Notes under the pieces: generated by a model
What the model was told of the DNA's origin: nothing
What the model saw: the letters and a program-made list of their open reading frames with translations, nothing else
Databases searched by the model: none
DNA from: Schlegelella aquatica
GTDB lineage: Bacteria > Pseudomonadota > Gammaproteobacteria > Burkholderiales > Burkholderiaceae_C
DNA length: 64,000 bases
Assembly (NCBI RefSeq): GCF_026013905.1
Contig: NZ_CP110257.1
Span: forward strand, 744,001-808,000
Direction of reading: 5' to 3'
Shown here: positions 28,281-37,892 of the stretch, one piece after another
How positions within the stretch are numbered: the first letter of the stretch is position 1
How the letters are laid out: each line of letters opens with the position of its first letter
Made by a program: the position numbers and the translations under genes

Positions 28281-29474
28281 ATGAACTCGCGGGTGCTGAT
28301 CGTGGACCAGGCCGTGATCCGCCGCAGCCCGGCCGGCAGTTGTGTCCGCGCACAGGTCGAGGGGCTGCTGCAGCAACACCGGGTCACCCTGTTGTCGGCC
28401 TCGTGCGATCTGCCGCCGCATCCCGCGCTGGAGCGCCGCGCCGTGCCGATCGTGCCGCGACCCGTGCTGCTGCGCTATGTCTCGTTCCAGGTGACCGCTC
28501 GCCTGGCTTACCTTGCTCACCGTCTCGCGCACGGTCGCGCAGACCTGGTTCAAGCTACCCAGGGGCAACTGGTGGGAGCGGACATCGTCTATGCGCACTT
28601 CTGCCACCGGGCGTACCTGCGGGGGCCATGGGCCGCGTCGGGAGTGACCGGAGCGCGGCGTTGGGCCCGTTGGCTCAACCACCGCTTCAATGCGTGGTGC
28701 GAAGCGAGGGCATTGCGCCGGGCGGCCTGCGTGGTCGTGCCCTCACGCGGTCTGGCCCAGGAGATCCGCGCCGAGTATCCCCACTGCGCGGCGAAGACGT
28801 GCGTCATCGCGAATCCGGTGGACGTGGAGCACTACCGCCGGCCGCCCGATTTCGACCGGCAGGGTGCGAGGTCTGGGCTCGGCGTGCCGGGCGAAGCCGT
28901 TCTTCTCTCGTTCGCAGCACTCGGGGACTTTCATCGCAAAGGCCTGGGTCTCCTGATCGACGCCCTGGCCGCACTGCCCCGCCCTGAGGCCGAAAGGACG
29001 TACCTGGTCGTCGTCGGCGGCCAGGAGCGCGAGATCGAGGCTTTCCGCCAACATGCCAAGAGGGCGGGGGTCGAGCGCCTGTTGCGTTTCGTCGGCTTTC
29101 AAGACGATGTGCGGCCCTACCTGTGGGCCTCGGACGTGTTCGTCTTTCCTTCGTCTTACGAAACCTTCTCGCTGGTGGCGCACCAAGCCGCGGCAGCCGG
29201 CCTTCCCGTGATGGCGACGAGAGGCTTGCACGGGATCGAGGAGCTGATCGAGGACAGTGGGGCAGGGTGGGGCGTGGAACGCAGCGCCGAGGCGGTGTGC
29301 CGCGGCTTGCAGGAGGTTCTGCGGATGCGGCCGCAGGAACTGGCGACCATGGGAGAGCGCGCACGCAAGGCGGTGCAGCGCTGCCATCCCGAGGCCTTCA
29401 AGACAGCGTGGCGCGAACTGTACGGGAGGATGCTTGCGATGCGGCGGACCAAGCCGATCGGGGGGACGGCATGA
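28281..29474 (+). CDS. glycosyltransferase family 4
   Basis: A 397-residue GT-B enzyme and first gene of plus block 2. The acceptor half includes IVYAHFCHRAYL and VVPSRGLAQEIRAEYP. The donor half shows LLSFAALGDFHRKGLGLLID, FVGFQDDVRPYLWASDVFVF and the motif SSYETFSLVAHQAAAAGLPV, where Glu-x7-Glu is degenerate (the second Glu position is replaced by Ala). That is seen in some GT4 members. The sugar is not deducible. It overlaps the next gene by four bases. Confidence 0.87.
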   Translation: MNSRVLIVDQAVIRRSPAGSCVRAQVEGLLQQHRVTLLSASCDLPPHPALERRAVPIVPRPVLLRYVSFQVTARLAYLAHRLAHGRADLVQATQGQLVGADIVYAHFCHRAYLRGPWAASGVTGARRWARWLNHRFNAWCEARALRRAACVVVPSRGLAQEIRAEYPHCAAKTCVIANPVDVEHYRRPPDFDRQGARSGLGVPGEAVLLSFAALGDFHRKGLGLLIDALAALPRPEAERTYLVVVGGQEREIEAFRQHAKRAGVERLLRFVGFQDDVRPYLWASDVFVFPSSYETFSLVAHQAAAAGLPVMATRGLHGIEELIEDSGAGWGVERSAEAVCRGLQEVLRMRPQELATMGERARKAVQRCHPEAFKTAWRELYGRMLAMRRTKPIGGTA

Positions 29475-30631
29475 CACGGGGACCGGAAGTGACCATCGTG
29501 CAGCGCCGATTGACCGGGTACCGGGTGCAGTTCTTCGAGCGCCTGCGCGCCTTGCTGGCGGCCGAGGGGGTGCGGTTGCGCCTGCTGCACGGCGATCCGA
29601 CGCCTCTGGAGGCCACCAAGCGCGACGGCGGCCACTTGCCGTGGGCCGAGCACGTGCGCACCCGCTACCTCGCCGGCGACCGCTTGTGCTGGCAGAGCTT
29701 CGGCGCGCAGACCCGATCCTCCGACCTGGTGGTCGTGACGCAGGAGAACAAGCTCCTCTACAACTTCGTCGCGATGACGGTGGCGCGTCCGCCGCGGCTC
29801 GCCTTCTGGGGGCACGGGGCCAACCTGCAGGCGGAAAACCGCGACAGCTGGAAAGAGCGCGTCAAGCGTTGGACGACGTGCAAGGTGGACTGGTGGTTCG
29901 CATACACGGAGCTCAGCGCCGGCCTCGTGCGGCAGCAGGGTTTCCCGCCGGAGCGCATCACGGTCCTCGACAACGCCATCGACACGAACCAGCTGGCCGG
30001 CTGGTGTGCAAGCATCGATGAGCAGCGCAAGGCCGAGTTGTGCGCCAAGTGGGGCTTGCGGGGCCGCCACGTGGGCCTCTTCCTCGGCTCTCTGTACGCC
30101 GACAAACGCGTCGACTTCCTGCTGGACGCCGCAGAGGAGATCCGGCGCCGCGTGCCCGATTTCGAGTTGCTCATCGTCGGAGCAGGGCCGCTGCAAGGGA
30201 GGGTGGACGCCTTCTGCGCGAACCGTCCCTGGGCGCGCTCATTGGGCCACCGCCAGGGGATCGAGAAGGCCGAGGCGCTCGCGGTCGCTCACGTGATGCT
30301 GAACCCCGGCCTGGTGGGGTTGGGCATTCTCGATGCCTTCGTGAGCCGGGTGCCGCTGCTGACGGTCGATTGCGGCAAACACGGCCCAGAGATCGCCTAC
30401 CTGGAGCACGGCCGCAACGGGTGGATGGTGCCGGACGGCATGATGCCCTTCGTGGAGGCCGCGTGCCTGCTGCTGACGCAACAGGAGCTGCGCGCCCAAC
30501 TGCAGTCGGGCTGCGCCATCGCCGCCGGGCGCTACACCGTGGAGGGCATGGCGCGGCGTTTTGCCGACGGGATCGGCCAGTGTCTCGGAGCGCCTCCCTT
30601 GGGCGAGAGGGGCTTGGCATGGAGGACATGA
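29471..30631 (+). CDS. glycosyltransferase family 4
   Basis: A 386-residue GT-B enzyme with WGHGANLQ in the acceptor domain and HVGLFLGSLYADKRVDFLLD, LLIVGAGPLQGRVD and MLNPGLVGLGILDAF in the donor domain. The last is the variant acidic region where standard GT4 members carry E-x7-E; here Asp stands near the second site. ATG at 29471 overlaps the previous stop. The stop at 30631 overlaps the next gene. Confidence 0.86.
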   Translation: MTRGPEVTIVQRRLTGYRVQFFERLRALLAAEGVRLRLLHGDPTPLEATKRDGGHLPWAEHVRTRYLAGDRLCWQSFGAQTRSSDLVVVTQENKLLYNFVAMTVARPPRLAFWGHGANLQAENRDSWKERVKRWTTCKVDWWFAYTELSAGLVRQQGFPPERITVLDNAIDTNQLAGWCASIDEQRKAELCAKWGLRGRHVGLFLGSLYADKRVDFLLDAAEEIRRRVPDFELLIVGAGPLQGRVDAFCANRPWARSLGHRQGIEKAEALAVAHVMLNPGLVGLGILDAFVSRVPLLTVDCGKHGPEIAYLEHGRNGWMVPDGMMPFVEAACLLLTQQELRAQLQSGCAIAAGRYTVEGMARRFADGIGQCLGAPPLGERGLAWRT

Positions 30632-31833
30632 CCCCGCCCTCCTCGAACCCGCGCCCGCGCGTCCTGATCGCCCACAACAGCTACCAGCAACGCGGCGGCG
30701 AGGACGCGGTGGTGGAGGCCGAGGCCGAGCTGCTGCGCAGTCGGGGCCATGCGGTACGACTGCTCGTCGCCCACAACGACGCCATCGTCGGGATGCCGCG
30801 ATCCAGGCTCGCGGCCCGAACTTTGTGGTCGAGCCAGACCGTGCGCGACTTCCGCCAGGCGCTGGTGGAGTTCCGGCCGGACATCTTGCACGTCCACAAC
30901 ACCTTTCCGCTCATCTCGCCGTCGATCTACTGGGCGGCAGCGCGTGCCGGTGTTCCCGTCGTGCAGACGCTGCACAACTTCCGGCTGCTGTGCCCGCAGG
31001 CCATGCTGCTGCGCGAAGGCCGCATCTGCGAGGACTGCGTGGGCCGCCTGCCGTGGCGAGGGGTGGTGCGCCGATGCTACCGGGGCTCCGCCGCCCAGAG
31101 CGGCGTGTTGGCAGGCATGATCTCACTGCACCGCGCGCTGGGCACCTGGGGCAGCAAGGTCGACCGCTATATCGCGCTGAACGAGTTCTGCCGACGCAAG
31201 TTCATCGAGGGCGGACTGCCCGCGCAGCGCATCGTCGTCAAACCGAACTTCGTCGACTTCCCGGCGCCCGAGGACGGTGCGCGCGAGGGGGTGCTCTTCG
31301 TCGGCCGCCTGGCCGAGGAGAAGGGCCTGTCGACGCTGTGCGCGGCCGCGCGCCTGGCGCCCGACGTGGCGGTCCGGGTGGCGGGCACCGGGCCGCAGGC
31401 CGGGCTCTTGCAAGGGATCCCGTCGGTGACGTCCCTCGGTGCCTTGTCTGCGGCCGAGGTGCGCGAGGCGATGTGCGGGGCGCAGGCGCTGGTGATGCCC
31501 AGCCTGTGGTACGAGAACTTCCCGCGCACCTTGGTCGAAGCGTTTGCCTGCGCGTTGCCCGTCATCGCGAGCCGGATCGGCGCGCTGGCCGAGCTCGTGG
31601 AGGATGGGGTGACCGGTCTGCTGTTCGAGCCCGGCAATGCTGCCGATCTCGCGGCGAAGATGAAGTGGGCGGCGGCCCACCCGGACGCCCTGATGCGCAT
31701 GGGCCAAGAGGCGCGGCGGCGTTACCTGCGCGAGTTTTCACCGGAGGTGAACTACCGCCGATTGACCGAGATCTACGCGCAGGTGCTGGCCGCGACGCCG
31801 GTGGTGGGCCTGCCCGACAGGAAGGTGGCATGA
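30619..31833 (+). CDS. glycosyltransferase family 4
   Basis: A 404-residue GT-B enzyme. It has HNSYQQRGGEDAVVEAEAEL at the start of the acceptor domain, HVHNTFPLISPSIYWAA and TLHNFRLLCPQAMLLREGRICEDC (a Cys-rich loop also seen in many EPS GT4 enzymes). The donor domain contains LFVGRLAEEKGLSTL and SLWYENFPRTLVEAFACALP, an intact E-x7-E motif. ATG at 30619 was preferred over 30628 because GAGAGGGG lies eight bases upstream of the former, while the latter would sit two bases after GGAGG. Confidence 0.9.
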   Translation: MEDMTPPSSNPRPRVLIAHNSYQQRGGEDAVVEAEAELLRSRGHAVRLLVAHNDAIVGMPRSRLAARTLWSSQTVRDFRQALVEFRPDILHVHNTFPLISPSIYWAAARAGVPVVQTLHNFRLLCPQAMLLREGRICEDCVGRLPWRGVVRRCYRGSAAQSGVLAGMISLHRALGTWGSKVDRYIALNEFCRRKFIEGGLPAQRIVVKPNFVDFPAPEDGAREGVLFVGRLAEEKGLSTLCAAARLAPDVAVRVAGTGPQAGLLQGIPSVTSLGALSAAEVREAMCGAQALVMPSLWYENFPRTLVEAFACALPVIASRIGALAELVEDGVTGLLFEPGNAADLAAKMKWAAAHPDALMRMGQEARRRYLREFSPEVNYRRLTEIYAQVLAATPVVGLPDRKVA

Positions 31834-32591
31834 GTTCGACGACCGAGACGAGGATCACGCGACCGGTGATCGGCGTGCCGATCGACGCGGTGACCTGGCG
31901 GCAGGCCCTGGACCGTCTGCACCGCTGGGCCCGCGGCCGGGAGTCGCGCTACGTGTGCATCTGCAACGTCCATTCGGTGGTGACGGCGCGTCAGGACGAG
32001 GACTTCGGACGCGTCGTGCGGGAGGCCGACATGGCCACACCGGACGGCGCGCCGGTGGCGTGGATGCTGCGGCGCCTGGGTGTCGCGGGCCAGGAGCGGA
32101 TCAACGGACCGGATCTCATGTGGAAGTACTGTGCCGAGGCTTCCGCAAGAGGCACCTCCATCTACCTCTACGGGTCCACCGACCGGACGCTGGAACTCCT
32201 CCAGGCCCGCCTGCGGCAAGCGCATCCGGGCTTGCAGATCGCCGGGGCCTGGTCGCCTCCGTTCCGTCCGCTCAGCCCCGAGGAGGACGAGGACGTGGTG
32301 CGCCGCATCAACGAGTCGGGTGCGGGCATCGTCTTCGTCAGCCTGGGCTGCCCCAAGCAGGAGCAATGGATGGCCCGACACCGGGGCCGGATACGCGCGG
32401 TGATGGTCGGCGTCGGGGCGGCCTTCGACTACCACGCGGGGGTCATCCGCCGGGCGCCGGCCTGGGCCCAACGCCTGGGCCTGGAGTGGCTGTACCGCTT
32501 GTGCAGCGAGCCGCGGCGCCTGTGGAAGCGTTATGCTGTGACGAACACGGTGTTCGTGTTGCGCGCGGCGACTCAGTTGCTGCGTCACTGA
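31830..32591 (+). CDS. WecG/TagA/CpsF family glycosyltransferase (GT26)
   Basis: A 253-residue enzyme of family GT26, which transfers N-acetylmannosaminuronic acid, ManNAc or glucose to lipid-linked acceptors. The TagA core reads NVHSVVTARQDEDFGRVVRE, ATPDGAPVAWMLRRLG, and FVSLGCPKQEQWMARH. The C-terminus is rich in aromatic and basic residues (LEWLYRLCSEPRRLWKRY), which anchor such enzymes to the membrane. It overlaps the preceding GT4 by four bases. Which sugar is moved is not deducible, since no ManNAc epimerase is in the cluster. Confidence 0.92.
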   Translation: MSSTTETRITRPVIGVPIDAVTWRQALDRLHRWARGRESRYVCICNVHSVVTARQDEDFGRVVREADMATPDGAPVAWMLRRLGVAGQERINGPDLMWKYCAEASARGTSIYLYGSTDRTLELLQARLRQAHPGLQIAGAWSPPFRPLSPEEDEDVVRRINESGAGIVFVSLGCPKQEQWMARHRGRIRAVMVGVGAAFDYHAGVIRRAPAWAQRLGLEWLYRLCSEPRRLWKRYAVTNTVFVLRAATQLLRH

Positions 32592-32679
32592 TTCACCACG
32601 GACCGTTCTGGTCTTCGGTCTGGAGACGGCCATCCGCATGCCGCTCCGGTACTTGCATCGATAACTCAGAGGGAACCTC

Positions 32680-34002
32680 ATGAAAGTGACTGTCGTCGGC
32701 ACGGGTTACGTCGGGCTGGTGACCGGCGCCTGTCTGTCCGAGATGGGCAACCACGTCGTATGCCTGGACCTGGACGCCGACAAGATCCGCACCTTGCGCG
32801 CCGGCGGCCTCCCGATCTACGAGCCGGGGCTCCAGGAGATCGTGCAGCGCAATGTGGCCGCGGGCCGCCTCGAGTTCACGACCGACGTCGAGCACGCGGT
32901 CGCGCACGGCACGATCCAATTCATCGCCGTCGGCACGCCACCGGACGAGGACGGGTCGGCGGACCTCCAGTACGTCCTTGCCGCCGCCCGCAACATCGGC
33001 AAGACGATGACGGACTTCAAAGTCGTCGTGGACAAGAGCACGGTGCCCGTCGGCACGGCCGACAAAGTCAAAGCGGCCGTGCAGGAGGAATTGGACCGGC
33101 GCGGCGTCAAGCTGGACTTCGCAGTCGTCTCGAACCCGGAGTTCCTCAAGGAGGGCGCGGCCGTCGCCGACTTCATGCGTCCCGACCGCGTCGTGGTCGG
33201 CGCGGAGGACGAACGGGCGATCCTGCTGATGCGGGCGCTCTACGCCCCCTTCATCCGCAACCACGACCGGATGATGGTGATGGATATCCGCAGCGCCGAG
33301 TTCACCAAGTATGCGGCGAACGCGATGCTGGCCACCCGGATCAGCTTCATGAACGAGCTGGCGCTCGTGGCCGAGAAGCTCGGGGCCGACATCGAACTGG
33401 TCCGTCAGGGCATCGGCAGCGACCCGCGCATCGGCTATCACTTCCTTTATGCCGGCTGCGGTTATGGGGGGTCGTGCTTCCCGAAGGACGTCAAAGCCCT
33501 GATCCGCACGGCCGAGGAGGTGGGGCAGCCACTGCGCCTGCTCGAGGCGGTCGAGGCCGTCAACGATCGGCAGAAGCAGGTCCTGGTGGGCAAGATCGTC
33601 GACTGCTATGGGGAGAACCTGAGCGGCAAGACGTTCGCGGTGTGGGGGCTGGCGTTCAAACCGAACACCGACGACATGCGCGAGGCGCCGAGCCGAGTGG
33701 TGATCGCCGAGCTTGCACGGCGCGGCGCGAAGATCCAGGCCTACGATCCGGTGGCGGTCGACGCGGCGAAGCGGGTGCTGGGTCATGTCCAGGGCCTGAG
33801 CTTCGCGGAGTCCGGCCGAGCGGCGCTCGAGGGCGCCGACGCGCTCGTCATCGTGACGGAGTGGAAGGAATTCCGCACGCCGGACTTCGAGGCGATGCGC
33901 GATTCGCTGCGCGACAAGCGCATCTTCGACGGACGCAACCTCTACGAGCCCAAGCTGATGAAGACGCTGGGCTTCGACTACCGGGGCATCGGGCGGGGCT
34001 GA
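32680..34002 (+). CDS. ugd: UDP-glucose 6-dehydrogenase
   Basis: A 440-residue NAD-dependent enzyme that oxidises UDP-glucose to UDP-glucuronate. The Rossmann motif is [19 protein letters not shown] (6-24). The catalytic Cys266 lies in [13 protein letters not shown], and the linker helix and UDP-binding C-terminal domain are present ([14 protein letters not shown]). An 88-base gap precedes it, with AGAGGG as ribosome site, so it may have its own promoter. It stops 68 bases short of the convergent wzy-like gene. A short hairpin (AGGGGC/GCCCCT at 34015-34031) lies there without a T-run. Confidence 0.96.
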   Translation: MKVTVVGTGYVGLVTGACLSEMGNHVVCLDLDADKIRTLRAGGLPIYEPGLQEIVQRNVAAGRLEFTTDVEHAVAHGTIQFIAVGTPPDEDGSADLQYVLAAARNIGKTMTDFKVVVDKSTVPVGTADKVKAAVQEELDRRGVKLDFAVVSNPEFLKEGAAVADFMRPDRVVVGAEDERAILLMRALYAPFIRNHDRMMVMDIRSAEFTKYAANAMLATRISFMNELALVAEKLGADIELVRQGIGSDPRIGYHFLYAGCGYGGSCFPKDVKALIRTAEEVGQPLRLLEAVEAVNDRQKQVLVGKIVDCYGENLSGKTFAVWGLAFKPNTDDMREAPSRVVIAELARRGAKIQAYDPVAVDAAKRVLGHVQGLSFAESGRAALEGADALVIVTEWKEFRTPDFEAMRDSLRDKRIFDGRNLYEPKLMKTLGFDYRGIGRG

Positions 34003-34070
34003 CGCTCAAGAGCGAGGGGCGGTCGGCCCCTGCGGCATCTTCCTGAAGGGCGTTCGCACGAGGCGACGGC

Positions 34071-35282
34071 TCACCCGCTGCCTCGCTGCGCCGAGACGGA
34101 CGCCTCGGGCCTGGGGCGGCCGAATCTCGTGTACAGCGTGTTCATCATGCCGTCCGTCTCGTTCAGCTCGCGCCGCGCGCACATCGAGCACAGGCCGAGC
34201 GCGAAGATCAGGTAGCCGTAGATGAGCACGTTGTCCGTGAGCATCAGGATGTTGAAGTACAGCCAGAACATCCGGGCCGCCAGCGACTTGAACGCATAGG
34301 CCAAGCCGAAGAACCCGATGAAGACGAGCAGGCCATACTCGAGCGTGATCTTCATCAGGTCGCTGTGCAGCAGGTACTTGTGGCCGATGCCGGCCTTGTA
34401 CATCAGCACTTCGTAGACGTGTCCCGCGCCTTTGCCGAGGACGGCGAGCTCGGGCAAGCCTTCGACGATCTCGCGCGAGGGCCAGTGCCACAAGAAGCTG
34501 CGCCCCATGCTGAAGTGGTTGCTGCTGGTGCCCGTCAGGTCCGTGATGAGGCGGTCGAAGGTGCCGAAGCCGTACATGACTTCCAGGCTGAGCAGCAGCA
34601 GGTTCAACGGGACCATGAACCAGGGCCGCAGGAGCTTGTCGGTGAGCGGTCGGGGCAGCAGGCACACCAGCCCGCACAGGACGGCCGCGATCACGCCGAT
34701 GCGCTTGAGCGTGAGCACCGAAGCCGCCAGGGCGAGGAGGTAGAGACCCCACCGGCGCTTCAAGGCGGCCCACACGCCCAGCATCCCGAAGACCAATCCG
34801 AACTGCGATTCGAATGTCGACTCCGACATGAGCGGGTCGAACTTGAGGCCCTTGGAAAAGAAGCCGCCGGACCCGGACGCCTGCTGCACGGCGATCGAGA
34901 CGAGCGTGCCGGCGAGGAAGCCGAAGAAGACCTGCCACCACGTCAGCCGGGGTTGGTAGCCGAGGCAGAAGGGCAGGATGCCGATGAGGATGAGGTAGAT
35001 GTCCTGCCAGCCCCAACCGGTGGCCAAGGGGGCGAAGGCGATGCTGGCCACCAGCAGCAGCAGGAAGGGTCGGTACAGGTCCGGCATGTGGAGCCGGCCG
35101 GTCGCGAAGGCGGCCGACAGCCCGATGACCGGAATGAAGTACGTCAGATAGCGGATCGCCGATCCGAAGGCCACTCCCGCCCAGATCGTCAAGAAGCAGA
35201 ACAAGGCGAAGACCGCGTCCACGCGCAACATGTGGACTGTCCGCTCCGGGGCCGGGGGAAGAAAAGGCGGGGGCCGTCTCAT
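34071..35282 (-). CDS. O-antigen ligase/polymerase-type membrane protein (Wzy-like)
   Basis: A 403-residue inner-membrane protein with about 10-11 hydrophobic segments and one long periplasmic loop (about residues 245-310, with NHFSMGRSFLWHWPSREIVEGLPE and SDLMKITLEYGLLVFIGFFG beyond it). This is the layout of O-antigen ligases and Wzy polymerases. It is the only candidate polymerase here, and most of the identification rests on this topology and position. ATG at 35282 has GGAGA seven bases upstream; an internal Met18 is an alternative start. It is the last gene of minus block 2. Confidence 0.72.
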   Translation of the reverse strand: MRRPPPFLPPAPERTVHMLRVDAVFALFCFLTIWAGVAFGSAIRYLTYFIPVIGLSAAFATGRLHMPDLYRPFLLLLVASIAFAPLATGWGWQDIYLILIGILPFCLGYQPRLTWWQVFFGFLAGTLVSIAVQQASGSGGFFSKGLKFDPLMSESTFESQFGLVFGMLGVWAALKRRWGLYLLALAASVLTLKRIGVIAAVLCGLVCLLPRPLTDKLLRPWFMVPLNLLLLSLEVMYGFGTFDRLITDLTGTSSNHFSMGRSFLWHWPSREIVEGLPELAVLGKGAGHVYEVLMYKAGIGHKYLLHSDLMKITLEYGLLVFIGFFGLAYAFKSLAARMFWLYFNILMLTDNVLIYGYLIFALGLCSMCARRELNETDGMMNTLYTRFGRPRPEASVSAQRGSG

Positions 35283-35314
35283 CGATCATCTCCAGCGCGA
35301 AGGGGCGGCACGAC

Positions 35315-36802
35315 TCAGTGGACGCGAGGTGGGTCCCAGGTCGTGGATTCGAGGCGCCCGTAGCTGTCCTCGAACCGCACGATGTCGTCCTCGCCGAGGT
35401 AGGGGCCGGACTGCACCTCGATGATCTCCAGCGGGATGTGGCCCGGGTTGGCCAGGCGGTGCACTTCGCCCAGGGGGATGTAGGTGCTCTGGTTCTCGCT
35501 CAGCAGGATCTTGCGGTCTCCGCACGTGACCTCGGCGGTGCCGGAGACCACGATCCAGTGCTCGGCCCGGTGGTAGTGCTTCTGCAGCGACAGGCTCGCC
35601 TTGGGCTTGACCATGATGCGCTTGACCTGGAAGCGCGGGCCGCAGTCGATGCTGTCGTACCAGCCCCAAGGCCGGTGGACCTGGCGGTGCAGGATGCACT
35701 CGCTGCGGGCGCGCTGCTCCAGTTGGCCGACGATGCGCTTGACGTCCTGGCTGCGGTTGCGGTCGGCCACGAGCACGGCATCCGGGGTCTCGACGATCAC
35801 CACGTTGTCCAGACCCACCGCGCTCACGAGGCGGCTCGTCGCGTGCACCAGCGTGTTGCGGCTGCCCTCGATCACGGCGTCGCCGTGGGCGACGTTGCCG
35901 TTCTCGTCCTTCGGGCTCACCTGCCACACCGCCTCCCAGGCGCCCAGATCGGACCAACCGGCATCGAGCGGCACCATGCGCAGCGAGAAGCCGGCGCGCG
36001 GGTCAGCGGGGCACTTCTCCATCACGGCGTAGTCGATCGATTCGGACGGCACGCGGGCGAAGGCCTCCTTGTCGGGCCGCAGGAAGCCGTTGTCGGCCCG
36101 GCGCGGGGCCCACGCCGCCTCGGTCGCCTCCAGGATGTCGGGGCGGAAGTGGCGCAACGCGCGCAGCCATACCGAGGCGCGCAGCACGAACATGCCGCCG
36201 TTCCAGTAGTAGCCGCCTTCGGCGCAGTAGCGTTCGGCGGTCGGCAAGTCCGGCTTTTCGACGAACGCCTCCACGGCTCGCAAGGCGCCGTCTCCGGCCG
36301 CGCGGATGTAGCCGAATCCGGTGTCCGGCCGGTCCGGGCGCACCCCCAGGATCACGATGTGCCCGTCCATCGCGCCTTGCACCGCCTGCCGCAGCGCTTG
36401 CGTGAACGCGCCCACGTCCGTGACGGTCTGATCCGCAGGGGTGACCACGAGGACCGGGTCCTCCGCGTCCTTCAACTCGTCGCGTGCGAACAGTGCTGCC
36501 AGGGTGAGGGCGGGGGCGGTGTTTCGCCCAAGCGGCTCGAGCAGCACCGCCGAAGGCTGCGCGCGCATCTCGCGCAGCTGGTCGAGCGTGAGGAAGCGGT
36601 GCTCCTCGTTGCCGACGATGCACGGGCCGACGAGTTCGTGCTCGGCGCCGGCCAAAGTCATCAACCGCTCCACCGCCTGCTGAAACAACGTGCGGCTGCC
36701 GTGAATGGCGAGGAACTGTTTGGGATAGAGCGCCCGGCTCAACGGCCACAGCCGGGTGCCGGAGCCCCCGGCCATCACGACGGGTAGAAGGACTTGTTTC
36801 AT
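35315..36802 (-). CDS. manC: mannose-1-phosphate guanylyltransferase / mannose-6-phosphate isomerase
   Basis: A 495-residue bifunctional enzyme that makes GDP-mannose. The N-terminal nucleotidyltransferase carries VMAGGSGTRLWPLSRALYPK (9-28) and FVEKPD, the C-terminal cupin isomerase (about 370-470) has SLQKHYHRAEHWIVVSG with metal-ligand His residues and SENQSTYIPLGEVHRLANPG. Length is standard. No phosphomannomutase is in the window, so ManB must be encoded elsewhere. GDP-mannose feeds Gmd and probably a mannosyltransferase. The previous gene galE ends 32 bases upstream of its start. Confidence 0.95.
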   Translation of the reverse strand: MKQVLLPVVMAGGSGTRLWPLSRALYPKQFLAIHGSRTLFQQAVERLMTLAGAEHELVGPCIVGNEEHRFLTLDQLREMRAQPSAVLLEPLGRNTAPALTLAALFARDELKDAEDPVLVVTPADQTVTDVGAFTQALRQAVQGAMDGHIVILGVRPDRPDTGFGYIRAAGDGALRAVEAFVEKPDLPTAERYCAEGGYYWNGGMFVLRASVWLRALRHFRPDILEATEAAWAPRRADNGFLRPDKEAFARVPSESIDYAVMEKCPADPRAGFSLRMVPLDAGWSDLGAWEAVWQVSPKDENGNVAHGDAVIEGSRNTLVHATSRLVSAVGLDNVVIVETPDAVLVADRNRSQDVKRIVGQLEQRARSECILHRQVHRPWGWYDSIDCGPRFQVKRIMVKPKASLSLQKHYHRAEHWIVVSGTAEVTCGDRKILLSENQSTYIPLGEVHRLANPGHIPLEIIEVQSGPYLGEDDIVRFEDSYGRLESTTWDPPRVH

Positions 36803-36834
36803 TATTCGACTCCCTGTTCAAAGAGACGCCCGCC

Positions 36835-37878
36835 CTATGCAGGGGGCGACGTGGCCGGGGCGTAGCCCTGCGGGTTCATGCGCTGCCAGCGCCACGAGTC
36901 GGCGCACATGGTGTCGAGATCGCGTGTGGCCTGCCAGCCGAGCAGTTCGCGCGCCCGGGTCGGGTCGGCGTAGCAGGCATCCACATCGCCCGGACGGCGG
37001 GCGACGATGTCGTAGGGCACCGGCCGGCCGCTGGCGCGCTCGTAGGCCTTCACCACCTCCAGCACGCTGTAGCCGCGCCCGGTGCCCAGGTTGACCGTGA
37101 CCGATCGTTGCTTGTCGAAGAGGTAGCGCAACGCCGCCACGTGGCCCTCGGCCAGGTCCATCACGTGGATGTAGTCGCGCACCCCGGTGCCGTCGGGCGT
37201 GTCGTAGTCGTCGCCGAACACCTGCAGGCGCGGGCGGACGCCGACCGCCACCTGGGCCACGTAAGGCATGAGGTTGTTGGGGATGCCGCGCGGGTCTTCG
37301 CCGATGCGCCCGCTCGGATGCGCCCCCACCGGATTGAAGTAGCGCAGGCACGCGACCTGCCAGGCCGCATCGGCACGTTGCAAGTCCTCGAGGATCTGCT
37401 CGCACATGAGCTTGGTCGCCCCGTAGGGATTGGTCGCTGCTCGCGCGGCGTCCTCCACCAGGGGCAACCGCTCCGGCCGCCCGTACACCGTGGCCGACGA
37501 ACTGAACACGAGCCGCTTCACGCCGTGCGTGCGCATCGTCTCGGCCAACGTCAGCAGGCTGCCGAGGTTGTTGCGGTAGTACTCGAGCGGCTTGGCCACC
37601 GATTCGCCCACCGCCTTGTAGGCCGCGAAGTGCACCGCGGCGTCGATGCGGTGCAAGCGGAACACCTCCTCCAGGGCCGCCCGGTCCCCGACGTCGAGTC
37701 GGTGGAAGACGGGCTTGCGCCCCGACAGCTCCTCCAGGCGCTCCAGCACCACCGGGGAGCTGTTCGAGAAGTCGTCCACGCCGACCACCTCGAAGCCGGC
37801 CTCTTGCAGCACGAGCCAGGTGTGCGACGCGATGTAGCCGGTCGCCCCCGTCAGCAGAATCGTCTTTTTCGTTGTCAT
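36835..37878 (-). CDS. galE: UDP-glucose 4-epimerase
   Basis: A 347-residue extended short-chain dehydrogenase that interconverts UDP-glucose and UDP-galactose. Nucleotide motif TGATGYIASHT has Ala17 in place of the third Gly of GxxGxxG. The catalytic pair is in NPYGATKLMCE, and SSSATVYG and RYFNPVGAHPSG are family features. The ATG at 37878 begins MTTKKTILL; a GTG at 37896 overlapping the epsL stop (GTGA) is possible and would add six residues. Neither has a good ribosome site. Gives galactose for the polymer. Confidence 0.94.
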   Translation of the reverse strand: MTTKKTILLTGATGYIASHTWLVLQEAGFEVVGVDDFSNSSPVVLERLEELSGRKPVFHRLDVGDRAALEEVFRLHRIDAAVHFAAYKAVGESVAKPLEYYRNNLGSLLTLAETMRTHGVKRLVFSSSATVYGRPERLPLVEDAARAATNPYGATKLMCEQILEDLQRADAAWQVACLRYFNPVGAHPSGRIGEDPRGIPNNLMPYVAQVAVGVRPRLQVFGDDYDTPDGTGVRDYIHVMDLAEGHVAALRYLFDKQRSVTVNLGTGRGYSVLEVVKAYERASGRPVPYDIVARRPGDVDACYADPTRARELLGWQATRDLDTMCADSWRWQRMNPQGYAPATSPPA

Positions 37879-37892
37879 GTGTGTCGTGTCGG

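Noticed and set aside
34015..34031. Hairpin AGGGGC/GCCCCT between ugd and the wzy-like gene
   Set aside because: Only 6 bp and no T-run on either strand; not listed as a terminator.
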